Shown: positions 1 to 8,331, numbered from the stretch's first letter. The stretch is DNA of 64,000 nt from a bacterium (GCA_016708025.1 JADJGQ010000005.1:124001-188000), one strand, 5' to 3'. The notes: a model not told the origin generated them from the sequence alone. A program made the numbers and translations.

Positions 1-31
1 GTCTGCATACAGCTTCATGATAACGAGCCAT
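1..31 (-). CDS. rpsD: Ribosomal protein S4, 5' end only (cut by window edge)
   Basis: Only the first ten codons are inside the window. They read M-A-R-Y-H-E-A-V-C-R, which fits the usual S4 opening (MARY, then VCR a few residues later). A GAGGAG Shine-Dalgarno sequence lies five bases before the ATG. S4 binds 16S rRNA early in 30S assembly and commonly represses its own operon. It follows rpsK by 37 bases, the standard alpha-operon order, where rpoA and rplQ would be expected next. Confidence 0.85.
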   Translation of the reverse strand, partial: MARYHEAVCR

Positions 32-68
32 CTACTCTCCTCTATACTCCAACACTCACACGTTCAGA

Positions 69-464
69 TCAGACGCGGCGGCGCTTGGGGGCGCGGCAGC
101 CGTTGTGCGGGATCGGCGTGACATCCTTGATCAGGGTCACTTCGAGACCGGCAGCCGAGAGCGAACGGATCGCGGCTTCGCGACCGGCGCCCGGGCCTTT
201 GACATGCACTTCGACTCGACGCAAGCCGAGATCCATCGCTTCTTTCGCGGCGGTTGAGGCCGCCATCTGGGCGGCAAACGGCGTGGACTTTTTGGAGCCC
301 TTGAAGCCGACTTTGCCGGCCGTTCCCCACGAGATGGTACGTCCCTGGGAATCAGCCACGGTCACGATGGTATTGTTGAACGTCGCCTTGATAAACGCGA
401 TGCCGTTCGACTCAGTGGTACGAACTTTCTTTTTGACGCGTTTTTTGCCTTTTGGTTCAGCCAC
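69..464 (-). CDS. rpsK: Ribosomal protein S11
   Basis: S11 is a 30S platform protein that contacts 16S rRNA near the E site. The 131-residue product has the usual length, a basic N-terminus, the family motif KGPGAGREAAIRSL and the C-terminal PIPHNGCRAPKRRRV that is nearly invariant in bacteria. It lies 27 bases downstream of rpsM and before rpsD, the normal alpha-operon arrangement. Nothing unusual was seen. Confidence 0.98.
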   Translation of the reverse strand: MAEPKGKKRVKKKVRTTESNGIAFIKATFNNTIVTVADSQGRTISWGTAGKVGFKGSKKSTPFAAQMAASTAAKEAMDLGLRRVEVHVKGPGAGREAAIRSLSAAGLEVTLIKDVTPIPHNGCRAPKRRRV

Positions 465-491
465 GGTATATCCTCAGAAACAAGTTAATCA

Positions 492-878
492 TCAAGTCTT
501 GCCGGGGGCCTTCTTCTTCAGGCCGCCCACGGATTTGCGCGGACCCTTACGAGTACGGGCATTGGTTTTGGTGCGCTGGCCGCGCACGGGGAGACCGCGA
601 CGATGGCGCAGGCCGCGATAGCAGCCGATATCGATCAGCCGCTTGATGCTCATGTTCACTTCGCCACGCAGGTTTCCCTCGACCGAGTATTCGTTTTCGA
701 TCACTCGGCGGAGTTTTGCGACATCATCGTCCGACAGTTTGTTCACACGAACTTCGGGCTTGATGCCGGTTTTCTGCAGGATCTCGGTGGCGGTGAATCG
801 GCCGATCCCATAAATATAGGTCAACCCGATTTCGATCCGTTTGTCTTTCGGTAGATCAACACCGGCAATACGAGCCAA
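492..878 (-). CDS. rpsM: Ribosomal protein S13
   Basis: S13 sits in the 30S head and forms intersubunit bridges with L5 and 23S rRNA. The 128-residue product begins MARIAGVDLP and contains the helix-two-turn-helix region (YIYGIGRFTATEIL) and the conserved GLRHRRGLPVRGQRTKTNAR block near residues 90-112. It follows rpmJ by 44 bases. The length is normal and the basic tail ends in KKKAPGKT. Confidence 0.98.
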   Translation of the reverse strand: MARIAGVDLPKDKRIEIGLTYIYGIGRFTATEILQKTGIKPEVRVNKLSDDDVAKLRRVIENEYSVEGNLRGEVNMSIKRLIDIGCYRGLRHRRGLPVRGQRTKTNARTRKGPRKSVGGLKKKAPGKT

Positions 879-922
879 TTGACTTTACTCCTCTATGCCT
901 GACAGCATGGTTATCTTCCTGC

Positions 923-1039
923 TTACCCCTGGCGCTGTTTGTGGCTGGGGTTTTTGGTGCAGATCACGCGCAGAACGCCGCGCCGTCTGATGACCTTGCA
1001 GTGTTCGCACCGTTTTTTGATCGCCGATCTGACTTTCAT
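923..1039 (-). CDS. rpmJ: Ribosomal protein L36 (zinc-binding form)
   Basis: This 38-codon gene begins MKVRSAIKKRCEHCKVIRRR and ends with QRQG before a TAA. L36 is the smallest 50S protein and stabilises 23S rRNA near the peptidyl transferase side. Ligands in positions typical of the zinc-binding form are visible: two cysteines in CEHC, a third in VICTKNP and a histidine in PSHKQ. Its place between infA and rpsM is the standard one. Confidence 0.96.
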   Translation of the reverse strand: MKVRSAIKKRCEHCKVIRRRGVLRVICTKNPSHKQRQG

Positions 1040-1062
1040 TTATTCGATCCTTCTATCGCTGC

Positions 1063-1281
1063 TCACTTGTACCGGTACGTGATCCGGCCGCGAGTGAGAT
1101 CATACGGTGACAGCTCCAGCGTGACCTTGTCACCGGGTAATATCTTGATAAAGTGCATTCGCATCTTACCGGAGATATGCGCCAGAACGATGTGACCGTT
1201 GTCGAGTTGTACCCGGAACATGGCATTCGGCAAGGGCTCTACCACCTTGCCTTCAACGGTAATCGTTTCTTCTTTGGGCAT
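1063..1281 (-). CDS. infA: Translation initiation factor IF-1
   Basis: IF-1 is an OB-fold protein that occupies the 30S A site during initiation. The 72-residue product starts MPKEETITVEGKVVEPLPN and shows the family core (FRVQLDNGHIVLAHISGKMR, then ILPGDKVTLELSPYDLTRGRI). Length and sequence are typical of bacterial IF-1. It lies between map and rpmJ, eight bases after the map stop codon, and is presumably translated from the same transcript. Confidence 0.98.
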   Translation of the reverse strand: MPKEETITVEGKVVEPLPNAMFRVQLDNGHIVLAHISGKMRMHFIKILPGDKVTLELSPYDLTRGRITYRYK

Positions 1282-1289
1282 ACTCTCCT

Positions 1290-2036
1290 TTACGCTTTAG
1301 TCAATATTTCGGGGCCATTATCCGTAATGGCGACCGTGTGCTCAAAATGGGCGGAAGGTGCGCCATCGGCAGTGACGATGGTCCATCCGTCCGGCATTGT
1401 CTTCACATCATACGTTCCCAAGTTCACCATCGGTTCAATCGCAATGACCATACCGACTTGCAGGACCGGACCCTCGTTGGGCGAACCAAAGTTAGGGACC
1501 TGGGGTTCCTCGTGCATTTTGCGGCCAATGCCATGACCGACCAGTTGACGTACCACGCCAAAACCGGCCGCTTCCGCAATCTGCTGGACAGTCGACGAAA
1601 CTTGCCCTAATCTATTGCCTTTTCTGGCTTTGTCAATAGCAGCCGAAAGTGCTTCTTGAGTCACCTTCATCAGCCGTTTTTTCTCTGCCGAAACCTCGCC
1701 AATACCAAATGTACGGGCGGAGTCGCCGTAATAGTTGTTCACGATCGCCCCGATATCGACCGACACGATCTGCCCTTCCTTGATCACCCGTTTCCCCGGG
1801 ATGCCGTGGACCACCTCACTATCGATGGAGACACAGGCGGAGGCCGGGTAGCCGTGGTAATTCTTGAAGGCCGGAATGGCGCCGTGCGACCGGATGAAGT
1901 CCTCGACCAGCATATCGAGCTGTCCGGTGGTGAGACCGGCTTCGATATTCTCCTCGACCATATCCAGCGTCATGGCGGTAATTCTACCGGCCTCACGCAT
2001 GATGTCGAGTTCTTCTGTCGTCTTCAGCACTATCAC
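1290..2036 (-). CDS. map: Methionine aminopeptidase, type I
   Basis: This enzyme removes the initiator methionine from new proteins. All five expected metal ligands are present in the 248-residue product: Asp94 (VSVDIGA), Asp105 (YYGDSART), His168 (VGHGIGRKMHEEP), Glu201 (IAIEPM) and Glu232 (AHFEHT). His77 matches the substrate-contacting histidine. There is no N-terminal zinc-finger extension. The start codon is GTG, which overlaps the adk stop in a GTGA tetranucleotide and suggests translational coupling with adk. The adk-map-infA order is standard for the spc operon. Confidence 0.97.
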   Translation of the reverse strand: MIVLKTTEELDIMREAGRITAMTLDMVEENIEAGLTTGQLDMLVEDFIRSHGAIPAFKNYHGYPASACVSIDSEVVHGIPGKRVIKEGQIVSVDIGAIVNNYYGDSARTFGIGEVSAEKKRLMKVTQEALSAAIDKARKGNRLGQVSSTVQQIAEAAGFGVVRQLVGHGIGRKMHEEPQVPNFGSPNEGPVLQVGMVIAIEPMVNLGTYDVKTMPDGWTIVTADGAPSAHFEHTVAITDNGPEILTKA

Positions 2037-2689
2037 CTGGTTCTCTGACCACGTGTCGCTTCCAGAAGGGCGTCAAAGACGGCTTCCGGGGCGATGTCAG
2101 CCTTTATTGCGATCAGCAGTCCCTCACGCCGATAGTACTCTTCGATCGGCTGGGTCTGCTTCTTATAAACGTCCAGACGATTGCGAACCACCGACTCTTC
2201 ATCGTCGGGGCGGCGCTTCAACTGGCTGTTATCCTTGTCACATTTGCCGTCAACTTTAGGCACCTGCAGCGGGTAATTGTATCCGGCGTTGCAGGTCGGG
2301 CAATACCAGCGCCCGGAAAGTCGACGAACGATCTCTTCATCGGGGACATCGAACAAGACGGCATGATCGAGACCGATCTCGTGACCGGTCAGCATCTGTT
2401 TGAGGGCTTCGGCCTGCGGAATGGTCCGAGGAAAGCCGTCAAAGATGACCCCAGTGTTCAATTCACCCTTATTGATCTTCTCTTCGATCAGCCCGATGAT
2501 GAGTGCATCCGATACCAGTTCGCCGCGCTTCATGAACCCTTCGGCCTGCTGGCCGAGCGGAGTGCCGTGTTTGACGGCCTCACGAAGCAGGTCACCGGTC
2601 GAAAGATGCACCAGTCCCAGACGTGCGGAAAGGCGCGCTGCCTGCGTGCCTTTTCCAGAACCGGGAGGGCCAAGGAAGACCAAATTCAT
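2033..2689 (-). CDS. adk: Adenylate kinase, long form with zinc lid
   Basis: Adenylate kinase interconverts ATP plus AMP with two ADP in the cytosol. The 218-residue product has the P-loop GPPGSGKGT at residues 7-15, the AMP-binding STGDLLRE and the DGFPRT segment. The long LID domain carries Cys130, Cys133, Cys150 and Asp153, the spacing of a structural zinc site with aspartate as the fourth ligand. Its stop overlaps the map start, and its ATG lies two bases after the secY stop, so secY-adk-map appear translationally linked. Confidence 0.98.
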   Translation of the reverse strand: MNLVFLGPPGSGKGTQAARLSARLGLVHLSTGDLLREAVKHGTPLGQQAEGFMKRGELVSDALIIGLIEEKINKGELNTGVIFDGFPRTIPQAEALKQMLTGHEIGLDHAVLFDVPDEEIVRRLSGRWYCPTCNAGYNYPLQVPKVDGKCDKDNSQLKRRPDDEESVVRNRLDVYKKQTQPIEEYYRREGLLIAIKADIAPEAVFDALLEATRGQRTR

Positions 2690-2691
2690 AC

Positions 2692-4002
2692 TTACATCGA
2701 TCTCCCGCGAATACGACCCTTCTTCATGAAGCCGTCGTAGTGTCGCATCAAGAGATGCGACTCGATCTGCTGGAGAGTATCAAGCGCCACACCAACCACG
2801 ATCAGAAGGCCGGTGCCGCCGAAGAAATAGTTCACGTTAAACTGGCCGACCAACACCCACGGCAGGACCGCGATCGCGGCGAAAAAGAGCGCGCCGGGGA
2901 GCGTGATACGGGTCAGGATCTTTTCGATATAGTCGGCGGTGTTTTTGCCGGGACGAATACCCGGAATATAGCCACCGTTCTTCCGCATATTGTCCGCGAT
3001 CTCGATCGGGTTAAACACGATCGCCGTGTAGAAATACGCGAAGAAGATAATGATCAATGCATAGATGATCGAGTACCACCAGCCGCCCGGAGCGAGCGAA
3101 ACGGCGACCAGGTTCTGCAGCCATTCCGTATTCGGGAAGATCTGCGCGACGGTCGACGGCAGGAACATGATCGACTGGGCGAAAATGATCGGGATGACAC
3201 CGGCGGAGTTGACCGACAGCGGCAAGTGCGTGGTGGCGCCACCATAAACGCGACGACCGATCACCTTGCGGGGATACTGGACCGGGATGCGGCGCTGGGC
3301 GCGCGTCATCAGAATGACCGCGGCGATGACACCGATCATCAGGGCGACGACCAGGATCTCAACGAGAATGGAGCGGGTCCCGGAAAGGACGAACTGGGCT
3401 TCTTCGACGATCGCATCCGGGAAGCGGGCGATGATGCCGATGAAGATGATCAACGAGATACCGTTGCCGATACCACGTTCCGTGATCTGCTCGCCGAGCC
3501 ACATGATGAAGATCGTACCGCAGGTGAAAGTCAGGATCGTTAACGGAATGAATCCGGCGGTAGCCATATGGACTGCCGGTACGCCGTTGTAGTTGATACT
3601 GGTAATGAAGACCGCCGTCCCGTACGCCTGGAGGGCCGCGATGAGCACGGTCAGGTAACGGGTATACTGGGTGATCTTGCGACGTCCCTCTTCCCCTTCA
3701 CGCTGCAGGCGCTGCAGGTACGGGACGACCGCACCGAGCAACTGCAACATAATGGAGGCTGAGATGTAGGGCATGATCCCCATGGCGAAAATAGTCGCCT
3801 TGGCGAACGCGCCGCCGGCGAACAGATCCAACAGACCAAAAATCGAACCCTGTTGTCCCATGAATGCGGCCAGCACAGAGCCATCCACACCCGGGGTCGG
3901 GATATGTCCGCCAACCCGATAGACAACCAGAAGCGCCAGCGTAAAGAAAATGCGCCGGCGCAGCTCTTCTATGCGGAATATCGATCTAAATGTCTCAAAC
4001 AC
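2692..4002 (-). CDS. secY: Protein translocase subunit SecY
   Basis: SecY forms the protein-conducting channel of the Sec translocon with SecE and SecG in the inner membrane. The 436-residue product begins MFETFRSIFRIEELRRRIFF and has about ten hydrophobic helices, with the plug-region motif GVDGSVLAAF and the cytosolic loop motif GRRVYGGATTHLPL. The start is a GTG that overlaps the rplO TAG stop by one base (TAGTG). SecE is encoded elsewhere in the window at 29.3 kb. No secG was seen. Confidence 0.98.
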   Translation of the reverse strand: MFETFRSIFRIEELRRRIFFTLALLVVYRVGGHIPTPGVDGSVLAAFMGQQGSIFGLLDLFAGGAFAKATIFAMGIMPYISASIMLQLLGAVVPYLQRLQREGEEGRRKITQYTRYLTVLIAALQAYGTAVFITSINYNGVPAVHMATAGFIPLTILTFTCGTIFIMWLGEQITERGIGNGISLIIFIGIIARFPDAIVEEAQFVLSGTRSILVEILVVALMIGVIAAVILMTRAQRRIPVQYPRKVIGRRVYGGATTHLPLSVNSAGVIPIIFAQSIMFLPSTVAQIFPNTEWLQNLVAVSLAPGGWWYSIIYALIIIFFAYFYTAIVFNPIEIADNMRKNGGYIPGIRPGKNTADYIEKILTRITLPGALFFAAIAVLPWVLVGQFNVNYFFGGTGLLIVVGVALDTLQQIESHLLMRHYDGFMKKGRIRGRSM

Positions 4003-4442
4003 TACTTGGTTACCTCGGTTTTGCCGCCCGCAGCTTCAATCTTGGTAATAGCCGATTTGGAGAAAGCCGCCGCCTTAACGGTGAGCGGACGATCGATCGA
4101 GCCGTTGCCCAGGATCTTGATCGGAGTGTTGATCGTGCGAATGACGCCGGCTTCTTTGAGCGTCTTCACCGAGATCTCTGATCCGGTGCAGCGAGCGAGG
4201 TCGGTCAGATTGACGACCTGGAACTCGTCTTTGAAGACGTTAGTGAAGCCGAATTTCGGCAAACGACGATGCAAGGGCATCTGGCCGCCCTCGAAGTAAC
4301 GTTTATCTTTGTAGCCGGCTCGCGCTCTGGCACCCTTGTGTCCGCGAGCAGAGGTTTTGCCCATGCCGCTGCCGGGGCCGCGTCCGACCCGTTTGCGAGC
4401 CTTCTTTGCGCCCGCAGGGGGTCGTAAGGTGTGAAGTTCCAT
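4002..4442 (-). CDS. rplO: Ribosomal protein L15
   Basis: L15 is a late-assembling 50S protein whose N-terminal tail penetrates 23S rRNA. The 146-residue product opens with MELHTLRPPAGAKKARKRVG and the glycine-rich RGPGSGMGKTSARGHKGARAR stretch typical of the family, and ends in a small globular domain (SIDRPLTVKAAAFSKSAITK). Its stop codon overlaps the secY GTG start. Length is normal. Confidence 0.98.
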   Translation of the reverse strand: MELHTLRPPAGAKKARKRVGRGPGSGMGKTSARGHKGARARAGYKDKRYFEGGQMPLHRRLPKFGFTNVFKDEFQVVNLTDLARCTGSEISVKTLKEAGVIRTINTPIKILGNGSIDRPLTVKAAAFSKSAITKIEAAGGKTEVTK

Positions 4443-4456
4443 GCGAGGCTTCTCCT

Positions 4457-4639
4457 TTACTCTATCTCTTCGACCGTCACGAGATGGGTGACGGCGCGAA
4501 TCATGCCGCGGATCTGCGGAGTGTCATTGTGGATCGCCGTACTGCGCGGACGACCCAAGCCGAGCGCCTTGATCGTACGCTTCTGCGGCTCTTTCTTGTC
4601 GATCGTACTTTTGATCTGGGTAACTTTAAGTCTGGCCAT
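4457..4639 (-). CDS. rpmD: Ribosomal protein L30
   Basis: L30 is a small 50S protein absent from some phyla, so its presence here has some taxonomic value. The frame stays open upstream, but the family start is the internal ATG giving MARLKVTQIKSTIDKKEPQK, a 60-residue product with the conserved LGLGRPRSTAIHNDTPQIRG core. Choosing this start also removes an overlap with rpsE. It sits between rpsE and rplO as usual. Confidence 0.95.
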   Translation of the reverse strand: MARLKVTQIKSTIDKKEPQKRTIKALGLGRPRSTAIHNDTPQIRGMIRAVTHLVTVEEIE

Positions 4640-4661
4640 GGCTATGCTTTCTCTTTCCACC

Positions 4662-5144
4662 CTACGCCTGTTCCCGGAATGCCAATTCCTGGTCACGCGT
4701 GCGGAGGAGTTTCAGGCCGTTCATGGTCGCTTTCACGACGTTATTTGGGTTGCGGCTGCCGAGCACTTTGGCCAGGATGTCCTGGATCCCGACGGACTCG
4801 AGAATCGCGCGAGCCGCGCCGCCGGCGATAACGCCGGTTCCGGCCGAGGCAGGGCGCATGACCACAGTGGTGGCACCGAAGCGGCCATCGATCCGATGCG
4901 GGATGGTCCCTTCAACCAGATTGACTTTGACCATGGCGCGGCGTGCAGCATCGGTTCCCTTGCGGATCGCTTCGGAGACTTCCGAGGCTTTTCCCAGGCC
5001 GATACCGACTTTGCCGTTGCGGTCACCGACGGCGACGAGCGCCGTAAAGCTGAAGCGACGTCCGCCCTTGACTACTTTAGCCACGCGGTTGACGCTGACA
5101 ACTTTCTCCTCGAGATCGGAGTTTTCCATTTCAAACTTCGCCAA
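4662..5144 (-). CDS. rpsE: Ribosomal protein S5
   Basis: S5 is a 30S protein at the mRNA entry channel that helps set decoding accuracy. The 160-residue product has the double-stranded RNA-binding-like N-terminal half (VVSVNRVAKVVKGGRRFSFT, VGDRNGKVGIGLGKASEV) and the C-terminal domain with VMRPASAGTGVIAGGAAR. Length is slightly short but within the normal range. It follows rplR by 38 bases. Confidence 0.98.
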   Translation of the reverse strand: MAKFEMENSDLEEKVVSVNRVAKVVKGGRRFSFTALVAVGDRNGKVGIGLGKASEVSEAIRKGTDAARRAMVKVNLVEGTIPHRIDGRFGATTVVMRPASAGTGVIAGGAARAILESVGIQDILAKVLGSRNPNNVVKATMNGLKLLRTRDQELAFREQA

Positions 5145-5182
5145 AACCTCACCTCATCTATTGCAGGCGACACATTGCCAGG

Positions 5183-5557
5183 TTAAAATTTCAGGCCACC
5201 TTCGCGGGCGCCATCGGCGACCGCTTTGATGCGTCCATGGTAGCGGAAGCGATTACGGTCGAAGACGACCGATTCGATCCCCTTGGCTTTGGCCAGTTCG
5301 GCCAGCTTGAGACCGACCTTTTTCGCCGCCGCGGTCTTGTTGTCTTTCTCCGAAATGACCGTCTGCATCTCTTTCGAGTCAGAGGCGATCCCGATCAGGG
5401 TCGACATTTTTTCGTCGTCGATGATCTGGGCGAAGACATTGCGGAGCGACTTGCGCACGGTCAGGCGCGGACGTTCGGAGGTCCCGAGGACTTTCTTACG
5501 CACGCGGCTTTTGCGACGGTCAGCCTGTTTGTTCTTAATGATATTCTTGTCAGCCAT
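5183..5557 (-). CDS. rplR: Ribosomal protein L18
   Basis: L18 mediates 5S rRNA attachment to the 50S central protuberance together with L5. The 124-residue product has a basic N-terminal tail (NKQADRRKSRVRKKVLGT) and the family core (RPRLTVRKSLRNVFAQIIDD, then VVFDRNRFRYHGRIKAVADG and AREGGLKF at the end). Length and position between rplF and rpsE are standard. Confidence 0.98.
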   Translation of the reverse strand: MADKNIIKNKQADRRKSRVRKKVLGTSERPRLTVRKSLRNVFAQIIDDEKMSTLIGIASDSKEMQTVISEKDNKTAAAKKVGLKLAELAKAKGIESVVFDRNRFRYHGRIKAVADGAREGGLKF

Positions 5558-5572
5558 TACAGTGATCCCACA

Positions 5573-6115
5573 TTACTTGGCCGCGGCCTTACCGGCTTTC
5601 TGCTGGACATGCTCGCCGACGTATCGAATGCCTTTGCCTTTGTAGGGCTCCGGCGGACGGAACGAGCGGATCTTGGCAGCCACCTGACCGACCAATTCTT
5701 TATTGATACCTTCAACGGTAATTCTGTTCTCTTTCGCTTCGACCGTCAAGTTCACACCAGTCGGCGGATTGAAGACGATCGGATGCGAATATCCGATATA
5801 CATGATGAGGGTGCGGCCTTTGAGTTCCGCGCGATATCCGACGCCGATGATCTGCAATTGACGGGTGAACCCGGCGGAGACGCCGTGCACCATATTGTTG
5901 ATCAACGCGCGGGTCAAGCCGTGCAGGGCACGGTGTTTTTTCAGGTCGGACGGCCGGGTGACCAGCAACTGGCCGCCATCGATGGCGACCGAGATATCCG
6001 GGTGGACGGTCATGGTCAGGGTACCTTTCGGTCCGGTGACAGTGACGTCGTGCTCGGCTATCTGGATCTTGGTCTTCTCGACTATCGGAACCGGCTTTCT
6101 GCCAATACGAGACAT
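5573..6115 (-). CDS. rplF: Ribosomal protein L6
   Basis: L6 lies near the sarcin-ricin loop and supports binding of elongation factors. The 180-residue product starts MSRIGRKPVPIVEKTKIQIA and contains the two related alpha/beta domains, including GVSAGFTRQLQIIGVGYRAE and the C-terminal signature IRSFRPPEPYKGKGIRYVGE. Length is typical. It follows rpsH by 15 bases. Confidence 0.98.
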   Translation of the reverse strand: MSRIGRKPVPIVEKTKIQIAEHDVTVTGPKGTLTMTVHPDISVAIDGGQLLVTRPSDLKKHRALHGLTRALINNMVHGVSAGFTRQLQIIGVGYRAELKGRTLIMYIGYSHPIVFNPPTGVNLTVEAKENRITVEGINKELVGQVAAKIRSFRPPEPYKGKGIRYVGEHVQQKAGKAAAK

Positions 6116-6130
6116 AGCTACAATCCTTCC

Positions 6131-6532
6131 TTACCAGCACCGGATCATGATTTCGCCGCCGACGCCCTTTTGGGCGGCTTCGAAATTGGTCATGACACCG
6201 CTGGAGGTGGAAATGATAGAGATACCCTGGGCAAAGCGGGTTGACAGGCGAACATCCTGGGCATCCCAGTATTTACGCAGGCCGGGGCTTGAGACGCGAC
6301 GAATCCCTTTGATAACGGGCATATCACCGCGGCTATAGCGCAGGTAGACACGGATGATCCCCTGCTTGGAATCCTGCAGTTCAAGGTAATCGCGAACGAA
6401 ACTGTTGTCCTTGAGAATCCGAACAATCTCACGCTTGAGATTGGACGCCGGAATGTCTACCGCAGGCTTGCGAGCCTTGGAGGCGTTCCGGATTCGGGTC
6501 AACAGGTCGGCGACCGGGTCGGTCATGCTCAT
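6131..6532 (-). CDS. rpsH: Ribosomal protein S8
   Basis: S8 binds the central domain of 16S rRNA and in many bacteria represses the spc operon. The frame extends far upstream through rpsN, but the family start is the ATG giving MSMTDPVADLLTRIRNASKA, preceded by GGGAG about ten bases before it. The resulting 133 residues match the normal length. The C-terminal half has the signature SSPGLRKY, GISIISTSSGVMTNFEAAQK and GGEIMIRCW. A second ATG two codons on is a possible alternative. Confidence 0.95.
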   Translation of the reverse strand: MSMTDPVADLLTRIRNASKARKPAVDIPASNLKREIVRILKDNSFVRDYLELQDSKQGIIRVYLRYSRGDMPVIKGIRRVSSPGLRKYWDAQDVRLSTRFAQGISIISTSSGVMTNFEAAQKGVGGEIMIRCW

Positions 6533-6560
6533 AACGTCGTTACTCCCAATCTCTTGACAA

Positions 6561-6746
6561 CTACCAACTGGCCTTGACCACACCGGGCAGGTCACCGGCC
6601 AGGGCCATTTCACGGAAACAGATTCTGCAAATGCCAAACCTACGGAGGAAGGCACGGGGCCGTCCGCACCGACGGCAGCGGCTGTAATTACGAACCGCAA
6701 ACTTCGGTGTGCTCTTCTGTTTCTCAATCAAACACTTCTTGGCCAT
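6561..6746 (-). CDS. rpsN: Ribosomal protein S14, zinc-binding (type Z)
   Basis: S14 is a 30S head protein. This is the short 61-residue form with two CxxC pairs (CRRCGRP and CRICFRE) that coordinate zinc, unlike the longer zinc-free form of enteric bacteria. The C-terminal FREMALAGDLPGVVKASW is the family ending. Together with zinc-type L33 and L36 it shows that the zinc-containing ribosomal set is encoded here; no zinc-free paralogue appears in the window. Confidence 0.97.
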   Translation of the reverse strand: MAKKCLIEKQKSTPKFAVRNYSRCRRCGRPRAFLRRFGICRICFREMALAGDLPGVVKASW

Positions 6747-6752
6747 GGACTC

Positions 6753-7292
6753 CTACTTTCGAAACGGCATGCCCAGTTCGGACAGCAACTGGCGCGCTTC
6801 GTCATCCGACTGTGCGGTTGTGGTGAAACTGATGGTCATGCCTCTAACTTTATCGATCTTATCGTAGTCGATCTCGGGGAAGATCAACTGCTCGCGCAAG
6901 CCGAGGTTGTAATTCCCCCGGCCATCAAACGACTTCGGACTGACGCCTCTGAAGTCGCGGATACGCGGCATGGCGATATTCACCAGGCGATCGAGGAACT
7001 CATACATGCGGTCGCGACGGAGGGTGACGGCGCAGCCGATATTGACGCCCTGGCGAAGCTTGAAATTCGAGATGCTTTTGCGGGCCTTGGTCACCAGCGG
7101 CTTTTGGCCGGTGATGGTCTGCAGGTCGCCGACCGCGGCGTCCAGCGTCTTCGAATTCTGGGTAGCTTCACCGACACCAATATTGATCGTGATCTTGGTC
7201 AGTTTGGGCACCTGCATGACGGAGGAATAACCATTATCCTTCATCAATTTGGGCCGCACTTCGGTTTCGTATTTTTCTTTCAGTCGTGTCAT
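6753..7292 (-). CDS. rplE: Ribosomal protein L5
   Basis: L5 binds 5S rRNA and contacts the P-site tRNA from the central protuberance. The 179-residue product shows the family blocks YETEVRPKLMKDNGYSSVMQ, PKLTKITINIGVGEA, GQKPLVTKARKSISNFKLRQ and the C-terminal RGMTISFTTTAQSDDEARQL. Length is normal, and only six bases separate it from rpsN. Confidence 0.98.
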   Translation of the reverse strand: MTRLKEKYETEVRPKLMKDNGYSSVMQVPKLTKITINIGVGEATQNSKTLDAAVGDLQTITGQKPLVTKARKSISNFKLRQGVNIGCAVTLRRDRMYEFLDRLVNIAMPRIRDFRGVSPKSFDGRGNYNLGLREQLIFPEIDYDKIDKVRGMTISFTTTAQSDDEARQLLSELGMPFRK

Positions 7293-7303
7293 CTTACTGA
7301 GCC

Positions 7304-7621
7304 TCAGATTATCTCGCCCGATTTGCGGCTGATGCGAACGCGCTTTTTAGAGCCGCCCTCATCGATCACCTTCGTTCCAAGCCGGGTCGGGCCATTGACG
7401 GTCGAATCCATGAGCGCGAGGTTGCTCATATGGATAGGAGCCTCTTTGGCAACGATGCCGCCCTTCTGGTTGCGCTGCGATGGGCGCTGGTGGCGCTGTT
7501 TCTTGTTGAGTCCTTCGACCAACACCGTGTTCTTGACGGTGTTGACATAGAGGACGCGTCCGGTCTTACCTTTGTAAGCACCGCTCCGGACAAAGACTGT
7601 ATCACCTTTTTTGATCCGCAT
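7304..7621 (-). CDS. rplX: Ribosomal protein L24
   Basis: L24 is an assembly-initiating 50S protein with a KOW fold. The 105-residue product opens MRIKKGDTVFVRSGAYKGKT, followed by GRVLYVNTVKNTVLVEGLN, which is the KOW motif, and ends in the basic domain with VRISRKSGEII. Length is typical and it follows rplN by 18 bases. Confidence 0.97.
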   Translation of the reverse strand: MRIKKGDTVFVRSGAYKGKTGRVLYVNTVKNTVLVEGLNKKQRHQRPSQRNQKGGIVAKEAPIHMSNLALMDSTVNGPTRLGTKVIDEGGSKKRVRISRKSGEII

Positions 7622-7639
7622 AGCGTTGTCAGCTTCCCT

Positions 7640-8008
7640 TTAGATCACCTCTGGGGCGAGGGATACGATCTTCATGAACTGTTTTTCACGGAGTTCACGG
7701 GCGACGGGTCCGAAGATACGGGTCCCGCGCGGCTCGTTTTGGTCGTTAATGATCACCGCGGCGTTGTCGCTGAATCGGATAAGCGAGCCATCTTTGCGGC
7801 GAAGGTTGGAGGTTGTCCGGACCACCACCGCTTTACAGACTTCCGACTTTTTCACTGTCCCACCCGGGATCGCTTCTTTAACCGCCACGACGATGATGTC
7901 ACCGATCGAGGCGTATTTCTTTTTGCTGCCACCGAGGATACGGAAGCACATGGCGCGTTTGGCACCCGAGTTATCGGCGACGGACAGAACGGTAAATTCC
8001 TGAATCAT
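7640..8008 (-). CDS. rplN: Ribosomal protein L14
   Basis: L14 forms an intersubunit bridge and is the docking site of the silencing factor RsfS. The 122-residue product is very conserved: MIQEFTVLSVADNSGAKRAM, the VKEAIPGGTVKKSEVCKAVV segment and the end GPVARELREKQFMKIVSLAP. Length is exactly that expected. It starts the rplN-rplX-rplE block downstream of rpsQ. Confidence 0.98.
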   Translation of the reverse strand: MIQEFTVLSVADNSGAKRAMCFRILGGSKKKYASIGDIIVVAVKEAIPGGTVKKSEVCKAVVVRTTSNLRRKDGSLIRFSDNAAVIINDQNEPRGTRIFGPVARELREKQFMKIVSLAPEVI

Positions 8009-8047
8009 AGTAAGACACCTTTCCAGACGGCGGAGGAACCGACCTGC

Positions 8048-8314
8048 CTATTTCGCTTTCTCGACGATCTCGACCAATCGCCAGCGTTTTAGTTTGGAGA
8101 GCGGGCGGGTTTCCATCACCCGGACCAGATCTCCTTCTTTCGCCTCGTTTTTTTCGTCGTGCACATACAGTTTCGAGAACGTGCGGACGGTCTTGAGATA
8201 GAGGGGATGTTTCATGGTACGGTCAACGCGTACCACCAAGCCCTTATCCATTTTGTCCGAGACAACGAGACCCACTCGAACTTTTCGTGCGCTCCGCGGC
8301 GTAGATTCAGCCAT
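8048..8314 (-). CDS. rpsQ: Ribosomal protein S17
   Basis: S17 is a primary 16S rRNA-binding protein with an OB fold. I place the start at the ATG giving MAESTPRSARKVRVGLVVSD because a TAGGAG sequence precedes it by about eleven bases; a TTG seven codons upstream would overlap the rpmC stop. The 88-residue product has the motifs DKMDKGLVVRVDRTMKHPLY and GDLVRVMETRPLSKLKRWRL. Confidence 0.95.
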   Translation of the reverse strand: MAESTPRSARKVRVGLVVSDKMDKGLVVRVDRTMKHPLYLKTVRTFSKLYVHDEKNEAKEGDLVRVMETRPLSKLKRWRLVEIVEKAK

Positions 8315-8331
8315 CGTCACATCAGCTCCTA

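Noticed and set aside
2623..3543. Long plus-strand open frame of 306 codons opposite secY
   Set aside because: It lies wholly antisense to well-conserved secY and adk, has low-complexity Arg/Asp-rich content and no ribosome-binding site; it is a codon-bias shadow.
6533..6727. N-terminal extension of S8
   Set aside because: It overlaps rpsN out of frame and has no likeness to S8 proteins.
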